Source: Polaribacter sp. Hel_I_88 (GTDB lineage Bacteria > Bacteroidota > Bacteroidia > Flavobacteriales > Flavobacteriaceae). From it: a stretch of 64,000 nt of DNA. Positions within the stretch are counted from its first letter, which is position 1. The number at the start of each line of letters is the position of its first letter. The DNA is taken from the NCBI RefSeq assembly GCF_000687935.1, contig NZ_JHZZ01000001.1:1178001-1242000 (forward strand). The letters run 5' to 3'. A program made the translations under genes and the position numbers. Below, one piece after another: positions 43,251-52,647 of this stretch. The notes beneath the pieces were generated by a model. That model saw nothing but the letters and a program-made list of their open reading frames with translations, ran no database searches and was not told where the DNA came from.

Positions 43251-44591
43251 ATGACAAAATCATACTTAATAAAAAATGCAACAATTATAAATGAAAACAA
43301 CACTTTTACTGGTGATGTGCTCATTGAAAACGAAATCATCAAACAAATTTCTACTTCAATTAATGTTGATGAAAATGTAGAAATTATTAATGCCAATGGC
43401 AACTATTTAATCCCTGGTTTTATAGACGATCAAGTGCATTTTAGAGAGCCTGGTTTAACGCACAAAGCAAATATTGCCACAGAAAGTAGAGCTGCAGTTG
43501 CTGGTGGAATTACCACTTTTATTGAAATGCCAAACACAGTTCCTCAAGCAACTACGCAAGAATTGTTAGAAGACAAATTTAAAATTGCAGCTAAAGATTC
43601 GTATGCAAATTACTCTTTTATGTTTGGTGGCACTAATGATAATTTAGAGGAATTGTTAAAGACCGATCCAAAAAAAGTAGCAGGTATAAAGCTTTTCCTA
43701 GGTTCGTCTACAGGAAATATGTTAGTAGATGACGAAGCTGTTTTAGAGAAGATTTTTTCATCAACAAAAATGATTATTTCTGTGCATTGTGAAGATGAAG
43801 CAACCATCAGAAAAAATACAGCAGCATTCGTAGAAAAATACGGAGAAAATATACCACTAAAATATCATCCAATAATTAGAAGCGAAGAAGCTTGTTATTT
43901 ATCATCATCAAAAGCGATTGAATTAGCAAAAAAAACTGGAGCACGTTTGCACATCTTCCACTTATCAACCGAAAAAGAAACACATCTTTTTAGAAACGAT
44001 ATTCCTTTAGAAGAAAAACAAATTACAGCCGAAGTTTGTATACATCATTTATGGTTTAATGACAAAGATTACGATGAAAAAGGAACGCATATCAAATGGA
44101 ATCCTGCTGTAAAAACTGAAAAAGACAGACAAGGTTTATGGAAAGCTTTGTTAGATGACAGAATTGATGTTCTTGCTACAGACCATGCACCACACACATT
44201 AGCTGAAAAAAGCAATAATTATATGAACGCGCCAAGTGGAGGACCTTTGGTACAACATGCAGTTATAGCACTTTTAGAAAAGGTAAAAGAAGGCATAATT
44301 CCGATTGAAAAATTGGTGGAGAAAATGAGCCATAATCCTGCAAAATTATTTCAAATTGAAAAACGTGGTTTTATAAAAGAAGGTTTTTATGCAGATTTAG
44401 TTTTAATTGATGCCAACAAGCCTCAAACTGTTTCTAAAGACAATATTTTATACAAATGTGGGTGGTCTCCTTTTGAAGGAACTACTTTTTCATCAACAAT
44501 TACACATACGTTTGTAAATGGAAATTTACTGTATAACAATGGTGTTTTTAATGATGAAATTAAAGGAAAACGCATCACTTTTAATCGCTAA
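43251..44591 (+). CDS. pyrC: Dihydroorotase
   Basis: 446-aa amidohydrolase of pyrimidine synthesis. The carboxylated-lysine segment GIKLFLGSSTGNML, VHCEDE and ATDHAPHT motifs are in place. The first metal motif reads DDQVHFREPG, so the first His of the usual HxH is Gln61 while His63 is kept; I recall the same form in other Bacteroidota dihydroorotases. The start ATG 43251 (MTKSYLIKN) is preferred to a codon 10 residues upstream. Confidence 0.92.
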   Translation: MTKSYLIKNATIINENNTFTGDVLIENEIIKQISTSINVDENVEIINANGNYLIPGFIDDQVHFREPGLTHKANIATESRAAVAGGITTFIEMPNTVPQATTQELLEDKFKIAAKDSYANYSFMFGGTNDNLEELLKTDPKKVAGIKLFLGSSTGNMLVDDEAVLEKIFSSTKMIISVHCEDEATIRKNTAAFVEKYGENIPLKYHPIIRSEEACYLSSSKAIELAKKTGARLHIFHLSTEKETHLFRNDIPLEEKQITAEVCIHHLWFNDKDYDEKGTHIKWNPAVKTEKDRQGLWKALLDDRIDVLATDHAPHTLAEKSNNYMNAPSGGPLVQHAVIALLEKVKEGIIPIEKLVEKMSHNPAKLFQIEKRGFIKEGFYADLVLIDANKPQTVSKDNILYKCGWSPFEGTTFSSTITHTFVNGNLLYNNGVFNDEIKGKRITFNR

Positions 44592-44592
44592 T

Positions 44593-45036
44593 ATGAAAAA
44601 CATATTTTATATATTTTTACTTATTTTACTAGGTTCTTGTACAAGTAATACCATTTTTGAAAAACCAGAAAATTTAATTCCTAAAGACACTATGAGTCTT
44701 TTGGTGCAGGAAATGTCGATTGCTACTTCTGCAAAATATATAAACAATAAAAATTTCGAAAAAAGAATAAACTACATGCCTTTGGTTTACGAGCGTTTTG
44801 GAATTGATTCAGTTCGGTTTCAAACAAGTAATATGTACTATATGTCTAAAATAGATGTGTATCAAGAAATTTTAACGAATGCAAAAGAAAGTTTAGAAAA
44901 GCAAAAATCTTTTTATGATGCCATTAAAAAAAGAACAGATTCTTTAAGAGCAGATTCTATTAAAAAAATTAAAGATTTTGAAAAAATTAAATTCTCTAAA
45001 GACTCTTTAAAAGAGAAATTACCTGTTAAAAACTAG
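44593..45036 (+). CDS. DUF4296 lipoprotein
   Basis: 147-aa protein with a lipoprotein signal (MKNIFYIFLLILLGSC, lipobox LGSC) and a DUF4296-type body (MSLLVQEMSIATSAKYIN..., RFGIDSVRFQTSNMYYMS) ending in a Lys/Asp/Ser-rich coiled tail. The ATG lies 1 bp after pyrC. Its stop overlaps the convergent epimerase gene by 4 bp. Function unknown. Confidence 0.82.
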   Translation: MKNIFYIFLLILLGSCTSNTIFEKPENLIPKDTMSLLVQEMSIATSAKYINNKNFEKRINYMPLVYERFGIDSVRFQTSNMYYMSKIDVYQEILTNAKESLEKQKSFYDAIKKRTDSLRADSIKKIKDFEKIKFSKDSLKEKLPVKN

Positions 45037-46034
45037 TCTTTAGAGTAATTTTCACAAATCCTTTCTATCGATTTTTCAACAGATTCAAACTTGTAATCTA
45101 TTGTGCTTTGTATTTTTTCTGATGAATAGTTTGAAATTGAATGCGCAGATTTTGCTGAGTATTTAGTAATTAAAGGTGCAACTCCTGTTATTTTTGATAC
45201 CAACCAACTAAACCTCCAAAAAATTGCAGTTTGCCAAGGTTTTATTTTTATGGATGGTGGCTTTTTACCGAAACCAGCTGCAATAGCAAAGAAAATTTCT
45301 TTGAACGATTTGTTTTCTGAAATTAAAATAAAACGCTCGTTTTTTATGGTTGAATTCATTAATTGAATCATTGGTTTTACAACATCTTGCACAGCAACAA
45401 AACCTGTAATACCTTCAGTATAATATTTAAATCCGTTATAAACTTGGCTGAATAATTTACCTGAACCAGCATTCCAAAATCCGCTTCCTAAAATTACACC
45501 AGGATTTACAATAACAACCTCCACTCCTTCTTGACTTGCTCGCCAAACTTCCATTTCTGCTCCAAATTTGGTAATAGAATACCCACTATTATCTAACTCT
45601 TTATTCCATTCACATTCTTCATCAATTAAAGCATCATTTAAAGATTCGCCAACAGCAGCAATAGAGCTTACAAAGCAGAGTTTCTCAATTTTGGCATCCA
45701 CACAAAGATTTACAACAATGGCTGTTCCATGAATATTTACTTTACGCATTTCTCTGTAATCTTTTCGATTAAAAGAAATAAAAGCTGCACAATGGTATAC
45801 GTGTTTTACGTCCTCAAAAGCAGGAATCATTGCAGGAACTTGCGTAATATCTGCTTGAAACCACTCTATTTTATCAAAATATGTAGCATCATTAGTGTAA
45901 TAAGAAAACACTTTTTTCACCTTTTCTAAAGATGATTCTGTTCTATAAATAGCTCTTATGGCATCATTTTTTAAACTTAAATGATACAATAAATGCGAAC
46001 CAACCAAACCTGTGCCTCCAGTAACTAAAATCAT
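45033..46034 (-). CDS. NAD-dependent epimerase/dehydratase family protein
   Basis: 333-aa extended short-chain dehydrogenase. The Rossmann motif TGGTGLVGSHLLYHL opens it, VYHCAAFISF follows, and the catalytic YSITKFGAE (YxxxK) is near residue 151. It resembles the dihydroflavonol-4-reductase-like group. Substrate is unknown. Confidence 0.87.
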   Translation of the reverse strand: MILVTGGTGLVGSHLLYHLSLKNDAIRAIYRTESSLEKVKKVFSYYTNDATYFDKIEWFQADITQVPAMIPAFEDVKHVYHCAAFISFNRKDYREMRKVNIHGTAIVVNLCVDAKIEKLCFVSSIAAVGESLNDALIDEECEWNKELDNSGYSITKFGAEMEVWRASQEGVEVVIVNPGVILGSGFWNAGSGKLFSQVYNGFKYYTEGITGFVAVQDVVKPMIQLMNSTIKNERFILISENKSFKEIFFAIAAGFGKKPPSIKIKPWQTAIFWRFSWLVSKITGVAPLITKYSAKSAHSISNYSSEKIQSTIDYKFESVEKSIERICENYSKD

Positions 46035-46067
46035 AGCGCTAATTTATAGTTTTTTGCTTGATAAGTT

Positions 46068-46075
46068 TATCTTTG
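46068..46075 (+). promoter_or_regulatory. Candidate -7 box for tyrS
   Basis: TATCTTTG, matching TAnnTTTG, about 85 bp before the tyrS ATG; would give a leader of ~80 nt. No T-box-like structure was recognised. Confidence 0.35.
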
Positions 46076-46159
46076 TCGCCATAAAAATATGTTACAATTT
46101 TTATGATGTTATAGATTGAACATCAAAAAAATGTAACCGTTTAAAAAAATATATTTATA

Positions 46160-47452
46160 ATGACAAATTTTGTTGAAGAATTACGTTGGCGAGGATTATT
46201 AAGTGATATAATGCCAGATACCGAAGAATATTTATTGGAAAATAAAACAGCTGGTTATATTGGTTTTGACCCAACTGCAGATTCTTTACATATTGGAAGT
46301 TTGGTACAGATTTTTATCTTAAAACACTTTCAAATTGCTGGTCATAATCCAATTGCTTTAATTGGTGGAGCCACAGGAATGGTTGGTGATCCTTCAGGAA
46401 AATCTGCTGAACGTAATTTGTTAGATGAAGCTACTTTGGCTAAAAATGTTGCTGGAGTTAGAGAAAATTTAGAGCGTTTTTTAAATTTTGATGCTGCTGC
46501 AGAAAACAAAGCAGAATTGGTAAACAATTACGATTGGATGAAAGATATTTCACTAATCGATTTTGTGAGAGATACAGGAAAACATATTACTGTAAATTAC
46601 ATGATGGCTAAAGATTCTGTGAAGAAACGTTTGAGTTCAGAATCTTCTGTAGGTATGAGTTTTACCGAATTTACCTACCAGTTATTTCAAGGATATGATT
46701 TTTACCATTTATACACACATAAAAATTGCAAATTGCAAATGGGTGGTTCAGATCAATGGGGAAATATTACAACTGGAACCGAATTAATTCGAAGAAAAGC
46801 GCAAGGAAAAGCCTATGCAATTACTGTTCCTTTAGTTACAAAAGCAGATGGAACGAAATTCGGAAAAACAGAAGGTGGTAATATTTGGTTGAATGCAGAT
46901 AGAACATCACCTTATAAATTTTACCAATATTGGTTAAATTCGTCTGATGAAGATGCAGAAAACTTTATAAAGAAATTTACTTTTTTAGACAAAGAAACGA
47001 TTGAAAACTTGATTGCTGAACATCAAGAAAATCCTCATTTGCGTTCTTTACAGAAAAAATTAGGAGAAGAAGTTACCATTTTAACCCATGGAAAAGAAGC
47101 GTATGAAAATGCGTTAAAAGCTTCTAATATTTTGTTTGGAAAATCTACAGCTTCCGATTTAAAATCTTTAGATGAACAAACATTTTTAGATGTTTTTGAT
47201 GGTGTGCCAATGGCTTCCATTCCAAAAGAAGAATTTACGGAAGGTTTAGATATGATTGCTGCCTTGGCTGCTAAAACCGATTTTTTAAAATCGAATGGAG
47301 AAGCAAGAAGAGCATTAAAAGAAAATGCTATTTCTGTAAATAAAGAAAAAGTAAAAGAAGACTTTATAATTACTGCTGATGATTTAATTGCCAATAAATA
47401 TGTGCTTTTACAAAGAGGAAAAAAGACAAATTATTTGTTGATTGTTGAATAA
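46160..47452 (+). CDS. tyrS: Tyrosyl-tRNA synthetase
   Basis: 430-aa class I synthetase. HIGH-type motif HIGS (44-47) in PTADSLHIGSLVQI, the tyrosine pocket GGSDQWGNI, KMSKS-type motif KFGKT (233-237), and a C-terminal S4-like RNA-binding domain (EARRALKENAISVNKEKV...). Single gene with a strong terminator. Confidence 0.97.
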   Translation: MTNFVEELRWRGLLSDIMPDTEEYLLENKTAGYIGFDPTADSLHIGSLVQIFILKHFQIAGHNPIALIGGATGMVGDPSGKSAERNLLDEATLAKNVAGVRENLERFLNFDAAAENKAELVNNYDWMKDISLIDFVRDTGKHITVNYMMAKDSVKKRLSSESSVGMSFTEFTYQLFQGYDFYHLYTHKNCKLQMGGSDQWGNITTGTELIRRKAQGKAYAITVPLVTKADGTKFGKTEGGNIWLNADRTSPYKFYQYWLNSSDEDAENFIKKFTFLDKETIENLIAEHQENPHLRSLQKKLGEEVTILTHGKEAYENALKASNILFGKSTASDLKSLDEQTFLDVFDGVPMASIPKEEFTEGLDMIAALAAKTDFLKSNGEARRALKENAISVNKEKVKEDFIITADDLIANKYVLLQRGKKTNYLLIVE

Positions 47453-47475
47453 CAAATCAAAAATACAGTTTAAGA

Positions 47476-47509
47476 AAAAGCGTTGAATTTAAAAATTCAA
47501 CGCTTTTTT
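47476..47509 (+). terminator. Intrinsic terminator after tyrS
   Basis: 15-bp arms AAAAGCGTTGAATTT/AAATTCAACGCTTTT with a 2-nt loop; T-run on both strands, so it could serve the convergent DUF4349 gene too. Confidence 0.87.
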
Positions 47510-47537
47510 GTTATTTGACATCAAATCATTTTAAAAA

Positions 47538-48359
47538 TTATTTTTTTCTCTTCTTATAGATAAAAAACACTCCAATAATCAACAATATAATTGGCCAAAT
47601 ATTTATAGTTACAATTATAATGTTTGTAATTATTTCACTTCCATTTATGAAGCCTTCTTTTATTTTTGTGAAAAAACTTTTTTTGTAAATTTTTGGTTCA
47701 GGTTTGTAATTTACTACCTCATATAATTCCACATCAATTGTACTGAAAGAGATTCTGTTTTTCAAGTATTTTAATTTGCCTTTTGTTACTTCAATCTCTT
47801 CTTGAATAACTCTTAATTTTTCTTCTGTCTTTAAAACATCATCTACAGTTTTAACCTTTTTTCTTAATATTTCTTCATATCGTTCTTTTACTTCGCTTTT
47901 TGTTTTTAGTCTAGATTCTGCATCAAAATACTGTTCTGTAACGTCTTTTGTAGTGATTTTTTCAAAATCTATAAATGTTATATAATTACGAATCGAATCT
48001 AAAAAAATATCAAAATTTTCTTTGGGAATTTTTATAGTAAAATTATTTTGAATCTTATATAAGTTATTTTGGAATTGTAAATCTGAAATATATCCATTGT
48101 AACTTTTAGCCAATTCTTTTATTTTTTTTGTGGCAATTTTAACGTCTTCAACTTTGTATTTACTTTCTGCAGCTTTTATAATTTTTAAATTTAACTTGTT
48201 GATTACTTCCTCTTCACTTTTTTGTAAGGATATTTTCTCGACAGAAGTATCAAACCTATTCTCCTCTGATAATGGATGTTGCTTACAGCCAACAAAAAAT
48301 GAAAAGAGAAAAAGAAGATAGAATTTTTTAACTATTTTTACTACAACATAATGTTTCAT
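47538..48359 (-). CDS. DUF4349 lipoprotein with C-terminal membrane helix
   Basis: 273 aa. A signal (FYLLFLFSFFVGC, lipobox VGC at about residue 25) is followed by a DUF4349 domain (KIIKAAESKYKVEDVKIATKKI, SYNGYISD, KIPKENFDIFLDSI), a coiled coil (about 165-210, SRLKTKSEVKERYEEILRKK), and a C-terminal membrane helix with a basic end KKRKK. Function unknown; the family is envelope-located. A -7 box TATGTTTG is at 48385-48392 on the same strand. Confidence 0.82.
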   Translation of the reverse strand: MKHYVVVKIVKKFYLLFLFSFFVGCKQHPLSEENRFDTSVEKISLQKSEEEVINKLNLKIIKAAESKYKVEDVKIATKKIKELAKSYNGYISDLQFQNNLYKIQNNFTIKIPKENFDIFLDSIRNYITFIDFEKITTKDVTEQYFDAESRLKTKSEVKERYEEILRKKVKTVDDVLKTEEKLRVIQEEIEVTKGKLKYLKNRISFSTIDVELYEVVNYKPEPKIYKKSFFTKIKEGFINGSEIITNIIIVTINIWPIILLIIGVFFIYKKRKK

Positions 48360-48472
48360 AATTTTATTTTTAATGTTTATGCAACAAACATATCTTTATA
48401 AAATTATGTTGCTTTGTATAGCTCTTGTAAACCCATTGTAAATTATTTACAAGCCAAAAAACAGCGTGAAAA

Positions 48473-49339
48473 TTGAACAATCAAGAGAAAAAACTTTTTA
48501 CTCTTTTTAAAAAACAAATTATTACTACATACCTAAAAAGTAATAGTGGTTTTAAAGATGTTACAAAATGGTCTGGAGAAGATATTGTTTCTTTTCAAGA
48601 AGATTTATTTGCTAAAGTAAATACTAAGGTTAGCGAAAAGTGGTTTTATAGCTATTTTAAAAATGATCCTGAAAAACTGCCAAGAATTGACATGCTTAAC
48701 ATTTTAAGCCAATATATTGGATTTAAAAACTGGGAAGATTTTAAAAATAAAAAAACGAAACAAAAGAACAAAAAGCAATTGTGGATAATAATTCCACTTA
48801 TTGTATTATGCTTTATCATTTTTGAAAAAAATAGCGAAAAAACATTTCATTTTTGTTTTTATGATGAAGATAAAAGAGAGCCAATTGTAATTCCTGTTGA
48901 TATAAAGGTTTTAAAAAAGAATGAAAGTCCGTTGTTTTTTAAATCTGATAAAAATGGTTGCTTTGAGTATAGTTCTAAAAATGAGTATTTAGAACTTGTG
49001 GTTTCATCAGCATATTACAAAACGGATACAATCAAAAGAAAAAACACCTCGAAAAGTATTATTAATTTAACAACAGATGATTATACATTAATGTTAGATT
49101 ATTATACCAATAATAATTTAAAAGATTGGAATAAAAGAAAACAAGAACTCAATAAATTAATTGATGAAAAAGCAGTTATTTATCAATTATATTCAAAAAA
49201 CATAGGTGTTGAAATTTATACAAAAAACGAATTTATCAACCTATTAACAATACCTACTGATAACTTAAAGAGAATAAGAATTATAAGTAAAGATTTCAAA
49301 AATGATAAAATTGTGAAACTTAAATTTATTATAAAATGA
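48473..49339 (+). CDS. Single-pass membrane protein of unknown function
   Basis: 288 aa, TTG start. The N-terminal cytoplasmic part has conserved-looking SEKWFYSYFKNDPEKLPRIDMLNILSQYIGFKNWEDF (about 60-96), followed by one membrane helix (about 104-118) and a C-terminal periplasmic part with GCFEYSS. The next gene, a lipoprotein, overlaps it by 4 bp (ATGA). I do not recognise it; the TTG is chosen because no ATG lies before the conserved part. Confidence 0.7.
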   Translation: MNNQEKKLFTLFKKQIITTYLKSNSGFKDVTKWSGEDIVSFQEDLFAKVNTKVSEKWFYSYFKNDPEKLPRIDMLNILSQYIGFKNWEDFKNKKTKQKNKKQLWIIIPLIVLCFIIFEKNSEKTFHFCFYDEDKREPIVIPVDIKVLKKNESPLFFKSDKNGCFEYSSKNEYLELVVSSAYYKTDTIKRKNTSKSIINLTTDDYTLMLDYYTNNNLKDWNKRKQELNKLIDEKAVIYQLYSKNIGVEIYTKNEFINLLTIPTDNLKRIRIISKDFKNDKIVKLKFIIK

Positions 49340-49782
49340 AAATAATATTTTTTTTAATATCTTTTATGTTGATAATTTCGTGCTCAAATAAGAAATCTTT
49401 TAATAACAAAGAGTCTTTAGTTGATGAAATTACTGTTAAAGAATATTCATCGAATTCGGTTGTAAAAGAAAAATTTTTGGAGTTTTATGATTTAAATATA
49501 TTGTTAGAAAATAATCCTCAATTTACAGAAAACATAAAAGAAAGGTTAAATCATTTTAAGTTGGATTCTAGTAAAGTTCTTTATTTACAAAAAACTTCAA
49601 AAATTAAGGATATAAAAATAATAAAGCATAACTCAGAAACTACTTTTAAAATTCTATTTAATTTAGAAACAGGAAACTTGAAACAAAGAGATTCTGTTTT
49701 AGCTAAATTTTTCGAAGAAGAGATTATTATTGAAGATACTATAACCAAATCAACCAAAGTTAAATTTTCTAGGTTTAACTAA
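49336..49782 (+). CDS. Small lipoprotein
   Basis: 148 aa. Lipoprotein signal MKIIFFLISFMLIISC with lipobox IISC. The body is Lys/Glu/Asn-rich with no recognised domain. Translationally coupled to the gene before, so the two probably act together at the inner or outer membrane. Confidence 0.7.
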   Translation: MKIIFFLISFMLIISCSNKKSFNNKESLVDEITVKEYSSNSVVKEKFLEFYDLNILLENNPQFTENIKERLNHFKLDSSKVLYLQKTSKIKDIKIIKHNSETTFKILFNLETGNLKQRDSVLAKFFEEEIIIEDTITKSTKVKFSRFN

Positions 49783-49850
49783 AACGAGAAATATGTATAA
49801 AAAAAGCTTTAAATCTTTAATACATTCTTTACACATTTTATACTTTTTAT

Positions 49851-50102
49851 CTATTTATACCTAAAATACAAGAATAGCATATAGCTATTCAATAAAAATG
49901 AAATAGCGTTCGTAATTATTATTGGATAATCTTTCTTTAAAAAACCATAAACTGTCCAAAGAAAAACACCCATTAATAGGATAGAAAAAAATATAGGTGA
50001 TAAATGAGCAACCTTTTTAGTTCTATAAGCTTTTATTAATTGAGGAACAATGGCAATTGTGGTAAAAAGACCTGCCAAAAAACCTATTATTTCGATATTC
50101 AT
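49851..50102 (-). CDS. SemiSWEET-like transporter (MtN3/PQ-loop)
   Basis: 83 aa with three helices; FTTIAIVPQLIKAYRTKKVAHLS holds the PQ motif typical of semiSWEET sugar transporters, which work as dimers. NAISFLLNSYMLFLYF completes the third helix. It lies 30 bp downstream of mscL. Confidence 0.85.
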   Translation of the reverse strand: MNIEIIGFLAGLFTTIAIVPQLIKAYRTKKVAHLSPIFFSILLMGVFLWTVYGFLKKDYPIIITNAISFLLNSYMLFLYFRYK

Positions 50103-50132
50103 AATTTTAAAAATAAAAAACTCTTTTTAGTT

Positions 50133-50591
50133 TTATTTTTTCTCTGCTAAAACTTTCATTAAAAACGCATTTTGCTTTTCTAACAGCTCATTTGTTTTGT
50201 TCATTAACTCAATATTTTTTGGAGTTGCCACAGTTTTATCTTTTGGATCTTCAGCCTTTTTCTTCATAGAATTCATAACTCTTACAACCATAAAAACTGT
50301 AAAAGAAATCACTAAAAAATCTACACCAGCTTCAATTAATTTTCCATAGCCAATGGCAACTTCCTCAAATTTTATTTTTCCATCAGCACTAATAGCCTCT
50401 CTTATTACAAATTTTCTGTTTTCCCAGTTTGCACCAGCTGTTAGATATGTTAAAGGTGGCATTAAAACTTCTTTAACTAAAACGTTTACAACTTTGTTAA
50501 AAGCTGTACCAATTATAACACCAATAGCAATGTCAATCATATTGCCTTTTACAGCAAAGTCTTTAAAATCTTCAAGTAATTTAAATTTCAT
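50133..50591 (-). CDS. mscL: Large-conductance mechanosensitive channel
   Basis: 152-aa channel that opens on membrane tension. LLEDFKDFAVKGNMIDIAIGVIIGTAFNKVV is the N-terminal and first-helix signature; GKLIEAGVDFLVISFTVFMVVRVMN is the second helix, and a cytoplasmic C-terminal helix follows. Slightly longer than the 136-aa E. coli protein because of the periplasmic loop (GKIKFEEVAIGY). Confidence 0.95.
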   Translation of the reverse strand: MKFKLLEDFKDFAVKGNMIDIAIGVIIGTAFNKVVNVLVKEVLMPPLTYLTAGANWENRKFVIREAISADGKIKFEEVAIGYGKLIEAGVDFLVISFTVFMVVRVMNSMKKKAEDPKDKTVATPKNIELMNKTNELLEKQNAFLMKVLAEKK

Positions 50592-50651
50592 AGTCCCTTT
50601 ATTCTAGTTTATTTTCTCTTGTGTCTTTATTCTTGATTCTCTAAAACCTTT

Positions 50652-51626
50652 CTACAAAACCATCAAGTTACAGCCTCTAATATCAGAATTATCAAAACGC
50701 CCTATAATTTCAAACGTGCCATTATTGTGTACTTTTCCTAAATCTTGCGTGGCAATAAAACTGCAAGAATTGTAATTTGCTAAATCAATAATATTAATTC
50801 CGCCAGTTTTTTCTTGTTCTAAAATAGTTAAAGCATCTTCTGTATCTCTGGTTAAAATCTGCATCCAATTTGGTGTTCCAAAAACACCATTTCCTTTAGA
50901 ATAAGCTTGACTTAATAATTCTGTCATGCCATATTCTGAATGTATTTCATCAACATTAAAACCAGTTTTTAAAAGTTCATGCAACTCGTTTCTTATCAAC
51001 TCTTTTCGTCTTCCTTTCATACCACCAGTTTCCATAATGATAGTGTTTTTTAAGTTGAATTGATATTTCTCAATCAAATCTAACAAGGCAAAAGAAACAC
51101 CAATCAACAAAACTTTTTGTCCGTTTTTATCTAAATTGATTAATTTTTTTGCGAGTTCATCTAAGTTATTCAGGTAAAAACCACTTTCAGTATTTTTAGA
51201 TTTTGCTATTAAATCATCAACCATAAAAACCAAAGAAGAACCTTTACGTTCTAAATAATTTGGCAACAAAGCCAACACAACATAGTCTTCTATATTTCCA
51301 TAAAAATGAGCAAATCCTTTTAAATAGCTATTTTTATAAAAACTAATATCGGTTACAAAATGTTTACTAGTAATACTCCCAGTAGTTCCAGAACTAGTAA
51401 AAATTTCTGCTATTTTTTCTTTAGATGAAAGCACTTCTCGACTTTTAAAAAACTGAATTGGTAAAAATGGAATTTCTTCAATTTTTGTAATATCTGAAGG
51501 ATGTATGTACAACAAGTCGCAAAAAGAACGATATACACGATTGTTCTTAAACTGGTGTCTAAAAACTTCTAAAGCCATTGTTGCAAACTCCTCTTGAGTT
51601 GTAATGTTAAATATTTTGTTTTGCAT
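50652..51626 (-). CDS. LuxE/PaaK-like acyl-protein synthetase or AMP-binding enzyme
   Basis: 324-aa protein with an AMP-forming ligase core: IFTSSGTTGSITSKHF (78-88, phosphate-binding loop) and SEYGMTELLSQAY (adenylate motif). It lacks the full C-terminal lid of acyl-CoA ligases and matches LuxE, the acyl-protein synthetase of luciferase systems, or short PaaK-like proteins. No luxCD genes are near, so bioluminescence is not implied. It may activate an acyl group for a nearby unlinked pathway. Confidence 0.75.
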   Translation of the reverse strand: MQNKIFNITTQEEFATMALEVFRHQFKNNRVYRSFCDLLYIHPSDITKIEEIPFLPIQFFKSREVLSSKEKIAEIFTSSGTTGSITSKHFVTDISFYKNSYLKGFAHFYGNIEDYVVLALLPNYLERKGSSLVFMVDDLIAKSKNTESGFYLNNLDELAKKLINLDKNGQKVLLIGVSFALLDLIEKYQFNLKNTIIMETGGMKGRRKELIRNELHELLKTGFNVDEIHSEYGMTELLSQAYSKGNGVFGTPNWMQILTRDTEDALTILEQEKTGGINIIDLANYNSCSFIATQDLGKVHNNGTFEIIGRFDNSDIRGCNLMVL

Positions 51627-51738
51627 AAAGTTTCACAAAAATAAGATTATTAGACGCAACCTTTTTATAATTTTTGTATCTAATAAATATAGAAACAAAA
51701 AAATCATTAATTTGAATTAATTACTAAAAAAAATCAAT

Positions 51739-52158
51739 TTGAAACTAAAAAGCATTTTTATTATAGCATTTTTTACCTTTTTTAATTGTTCCGAAAAAAC
51801 AGAACCAACCTTACAAAGTTGTAACGAATGTGTGCTTGTAAACAACACTTTATTTAACGAGACAAAAACTACGAACTATACAATTACCAATGTAGTTTTA
51901 ATCGATAATTTTTTAACCATAACTATTAGCTCAAGTGGATGCAATGCAGCATCATGGAAAGCAACTTTGATAGATGCTAATCAAATTTTAGAATCAAATC
52001 CTATTCAAAGAAATCTTAAAGTTTTACTTGAAAATAACGAAGCTTGTTTAGCTGTTTTCGAAAAAGATTTTACGTTTAATATTCAAAAATTAAAAGAAAA
52101 TCAAGATGCAATCATTTTAAATTTAGAGGGCTGGGACAATCAAATAAACTATAACTAA
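51739..52158 (+). CDS. Small lipoprotein
   Basis: 139 aa, TTG start. Signal KLKSIFIIAFFTFFNC with Cys as lipid anchor; the mature part has conserved-looking Cys residues (SCNECVL, SGCNAASWK). No domain recognised. It is followed, after 84 bp, by another lipoprotein gene. Confidence 0.65.
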   Translation: MKLKSIFIIAFFTFFNCSEKTEPTLQSCNECVLVNNTLFNETKTTNYTITNVVLIDNFLTITISSSGCNAASWKATLIDANQILESNPIQRNLKVLLENNEACLAVFEKDFTFNIQKLKENQDAIILNLEGWDNQINYN

Positions 52159-52242
52159 AAATAAAAACGAGTAATTTCTGTTTGATATTGCAGATTTACT
52201 AATAACAAAAAATATCACTTTAAATATATTAAAACTAAAATT

Positions 52243-52647
52243 ATGAAAAAAATCATATTATTATTCGCGGGTTTATTTCTTTTTTATGCTTGTTTAAATA
52301 ACGAAGATCAAATAAACTTTGGCTACGAAATTCTACCAATTGATGAATTTACTACTCCTATAGCTTTTACTTTTGGTGAAAAAGACACTGTGAAAGTAAA
52401 ATATACCTTAAAAAATAGTTGTTATAATTTTGATAATATTTATTACGAATACCAAGATACAGCAAGAATTGTAGCTGTAAGGGCTATTGTAAATTTAGAC
52501 GAGAACTGTACAGATGTAAGTACGCAAAGAGAGTTTGATATTGTTGTAACTGCAACACAAAGAGAAGATTATGTGTTTAAGTTTTTTAAAGGTTTAGATG
52601 CAAATGGCAATAATATTTTTGAAGAAGCTGTGGTTCCTGTAAATTAA
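52243..52647 (+). CDS. Small lipoprotein
   Basis: 134 aa. Signal KKIILLFAGLFLFYAC with lipobox YAC; the mature domain looks like a beta-sandwich, with NSCYNFDNIYYEYQD and NLDENCTDVSTQREF. Its stop codon overlaps the proposed ATT start of the sigma-factor gene, so it seems to be part of that operon and may be linked to its signal. Confidence 0.75.
   Translation: MKKIILLFAGLFLFYACLNNEDQINFGYEILPIDEFTTPIAFTFGEKDTVKVKYTLKNSCYNFDNIYYEYQDTARIVAVRAIVNLDENCTDVSTQREFDIVVTATQREDYVFKFFKGLDANGNNIFEEAVVPVN

Noticed and set aside
50652-51626. Bioluminescence locus
   Set aside because: Only a LuxE-like protein is present; no luxAB luciferase or luxCD genes are nearby.
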